Positions 62,270 through 64,000 of a DNA stretch of 64,000 nucleotides are shown piece after piece. Numbering within the stretch: position 1 is the first letter of the stretch; every line of letters begins with the position of its first letter. Made by a program: the position numbers and the translations under genes. Origin of the DNA: Tiliqua scincoides (lineage: Eukaryota > Chordata > Lepidosauria > Squamata > Scincidae); the NCBI RefSeq assembly GCF_035046505.1, contig NC_089823.1, positions 4,828,767-4,892,766 on the forward strand, in the 5' to 3' direction. The notes beneath the pieces are model-generated. The model was not told the DNA's origin, did not search any database, and saw only the letters and a program-made list of their open reading frames with translations.

Positions 62270-62754
62270 AGGTGCAATCCAGGGCATGCCCTCAGCTGGC
62301 ACAAGTCCCTTATGCTGGTGGATGAGTGTCGCAAAAGTGCTGTAAAGCACAATTGTGTCAACTCTGGAGGAGGTACGCCAGCACATAGATGTGTGCTGGC
62401 CTCTGGAGGCCAACATGAGCCCCCCCTCAGCCAGCACAAGAGGCAAGCCCATGCCAGCTGAGTCAAGTGTTTTGGGGTGGGGGGCAGGTGGGCGGCAAGC
62501 AGGCCCGGGGTAGGCAGGGGGCGGGGCCACTTATGCCAGATCCTATCCCTGGTCCTGGGCAGCCCTGAGCAGCTCCGGGCTGCTCGGATCTGTGCTACCA
62601 CTTGAGGTGGAGCAGATCAAAGTAGCCCCATTGGAGCTGCTGTGGCTTTACCTGGGCTAAGGGGATGCAATTCCCCTTGCCCCTGGCTGAGCCGCTTTTG
62701 GCCCCAACCCTGCTCTGGATGCTGACCTGCCTGCTCCAGGTTAGGATTTGGCTG
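62270..62754. mobile_element. PIF/Harbinger-like element (485 bp), TAA on both sides
   Basis: Starts AGGTGCAATCCAGGGCATGC and ends CAGGTTAGGATTTGGCTG. TAA occurs at 62267-62269 and 62755-62757. The interior resembles 45892-46427 in the opposite orientation. Confidence 0.6.
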
Positions 62755-62757
62755 TAA

Positions 62758-63285
62758 GGCTTTTGTGGCTGGATGAGTGAAAAACATAATTGAAAACGTT
62801 GCTTAAGTCTTCAAGCCAGAAATTAAAACGCAATGTGGAATCTAGTCCCAACATTTCACTTTCAGCTGTTGAGTGCATCTTCAGGGGTTTACAAAGAATC
62901 CTGCTCAATGATACAAAATTCAAAAGAAGATACAAGAGATGAAAACACAACGTCCTGAATTAAACTGTACCTTGAGGTGAACCGTAACATTGTCACTACT
63001 GCCAAGAAGTCCTGAGTGGTGCCAGGCATACTGACCTAGGAAGTTCTTTCTACAGGTGAAGGATCATTGTAGGAAAGGCCAGTTCAGACTCACACCCCAC
63101 AGCCTCAGCGGGCAGAGGAGAAGGACCACCAGGTGAGTTTAATGTATAGACCAGTTTGGATGGAAGCAGATTGTCTTTGAAATATTGACAACAGAATAAG
63201 ATTTATGATGATTATCATTGTGCAGTTTCAAGGATGCCTGCAGTGTCATCATGATGACATGCCACCTCTGCCCTGGGTGCCAGTA
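62758..63285. other. No recognised feature
   Basis: A (GTA)n run lies at 63282-63298. No element or gene supported. Confidence 0.35.
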
Positions 63286-63500
63286 GTAGTAGTAGTAGGC
63301 AACCTTCAGTATCGAAAGACTCTGGTATCACACTCTGAATTGTGGTTCTGGAACAGCGTCTAGTGTGGCTGAAAAGGCCAATTCGGGAGTGACAACCCCT
63401 TCCACACCGGGAGCAAGTGCAGTCTGTCCCTGGTCTGTCTCCCTGGCTGTGGGCCTTCCTTCTTTGCCTCTTTGCCTCAGTCTGTTGGCAAGTGTCTGGG
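63286..63500 (-). mobile_element. LINE 3' end with Cys/His C-terminus (copy C)
   Basis: On the minus strand it encodes QTEAKRQRRKAHSQGDRPGT, DCTCSRCGRGCHSRIGLFSH and TRRC, which completes the Cys/His motif that is cut off in copy A. It then runs into the shared 3' end (GTCTTTCGATACTGAAGGTT). This is the only copy in which the whole C-terminal motif reads in one frame. It is 5' truncated at about 63500. Confidence 0.85.
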
Positions 63501-64000
63501 TGCCAGTGGACGCAAGAATGCCTCTGTGATCCTGTACAAGATGTGACCTCTAATATCTTTTTCTTCCCCCCCCCCAAAAGCCACAAGGGGGGGCAGATTT
63601 GGATCAGGGTCCATTGTGCAGGGGGATTAGCATCAACCACTTGACACCACACTAATTCTTTAATTTCAGTCACATTCACACACCCCAAGTTGTGTTAGCT
63701 GCAGAGAGGGAAATGTTTGGGCACAGATTCTGCCTGCAGGTTTTCCCTTCTGGGGTTAATAGCAGCTGCTGGGGGATTCAGACTGGGGCTGCAAGATGGG
63801 GCGCCTTGTTAACCCCCTCCATGCCACAGCCCCAAGACAAATCATCTCCCCCTGTCATGGCTGCTTTTTGAAAAAGACAAAGGCTTCAGAAGTGTCTGTC
63901 TTGGGACGTTTTGCCATTGTTTTGTCGTCAAATGCAATTTTTCAATTTGTTACTGGAAGGTTTGGGTTGCGTCCCACTCTTGTCTTTCCCCCTAACTCTA
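63501..64000. other. No recognised feature
   Basis: C run at 63567-63576. No element or gene supported. Confidence 0.35.

Overview
This window looks like intergenic DNA from a sauropsid genome, most likely a squamate (lizard or snake). The evidence is the repeat mix: dozens of CR1 LINE copies ending in TTCTTATG-type tails, L2-clade LINEs ending in short-period microsatellites, tRNA-, 5S- and CORE/MIR-like SINEs, and many short palindromic hAT MITEs. I recognise no complete host protein gene. I saw no LTR element, provirus, CRISPR array or bacterial feature.

The one host-gene signal is at the left edge. A CpG-rich block (about 880-1420) contains, on the minus strand, ATG-GCG-AAG followed directly by a consensus GTGAGT splice donor. 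This could be the first coding exon of a gene running leftward out of the window. The rest of the window would then be its upstream intergenic region.

The autonomous elements are LINEs. CR1: a 5'-truncated copy at 9749-12105 keeps a 2.15-kb open reverse-transcriptase frame; the longest copy (55720-58962) keeps traces of the ORF1 esterase end, endonuclease and RT; about 18 further pieces are mostly 3' ends. L2: a copy at about 3690-5798 has one in-frame stop in its RT frame, and a shorter one at 40940-42085 is still open. A third LINE, of uncertain clade, is present only as its C-terminal and 3' end (12968-13672, 43622-44335, 63286-63500, with relatives at 6421 and 32922). It has a terminal Cys/His motif.

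Non-autonomous elements follow these LINEs. A 5S-rRNA-derived SINE (five loci) ends in the same 3' sequence as the third LINE. tRNA- and CORE-type SINEs end in L2-like tails. DNA transposons are all short and non-autonomous. Several hAT families are supported by 8-bp target-site duplications that can be read directly. A 73-74 bp element has TTAA duplications (piggyBac-like). A CAATCCTA-ended group has TAA/TTA duplications (PIF/Harbinger-like).

Tandem repeats include a 12-bp minisatellite (6905-7315), a 108-bp minisatellite split by a CR1 insertion (7610-8745), a 140-bp array built from the CR1 3' end (23500-24095) and a short 20-bp array (40444-40525). Two loci 36 kb apart (21280-about 22300 and about 58150-59195) share a CR1 3' part plus about 235 bp of flank in inverted orientation. 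Coordinates of degenerate repeats are approximate to a few tens of bases.
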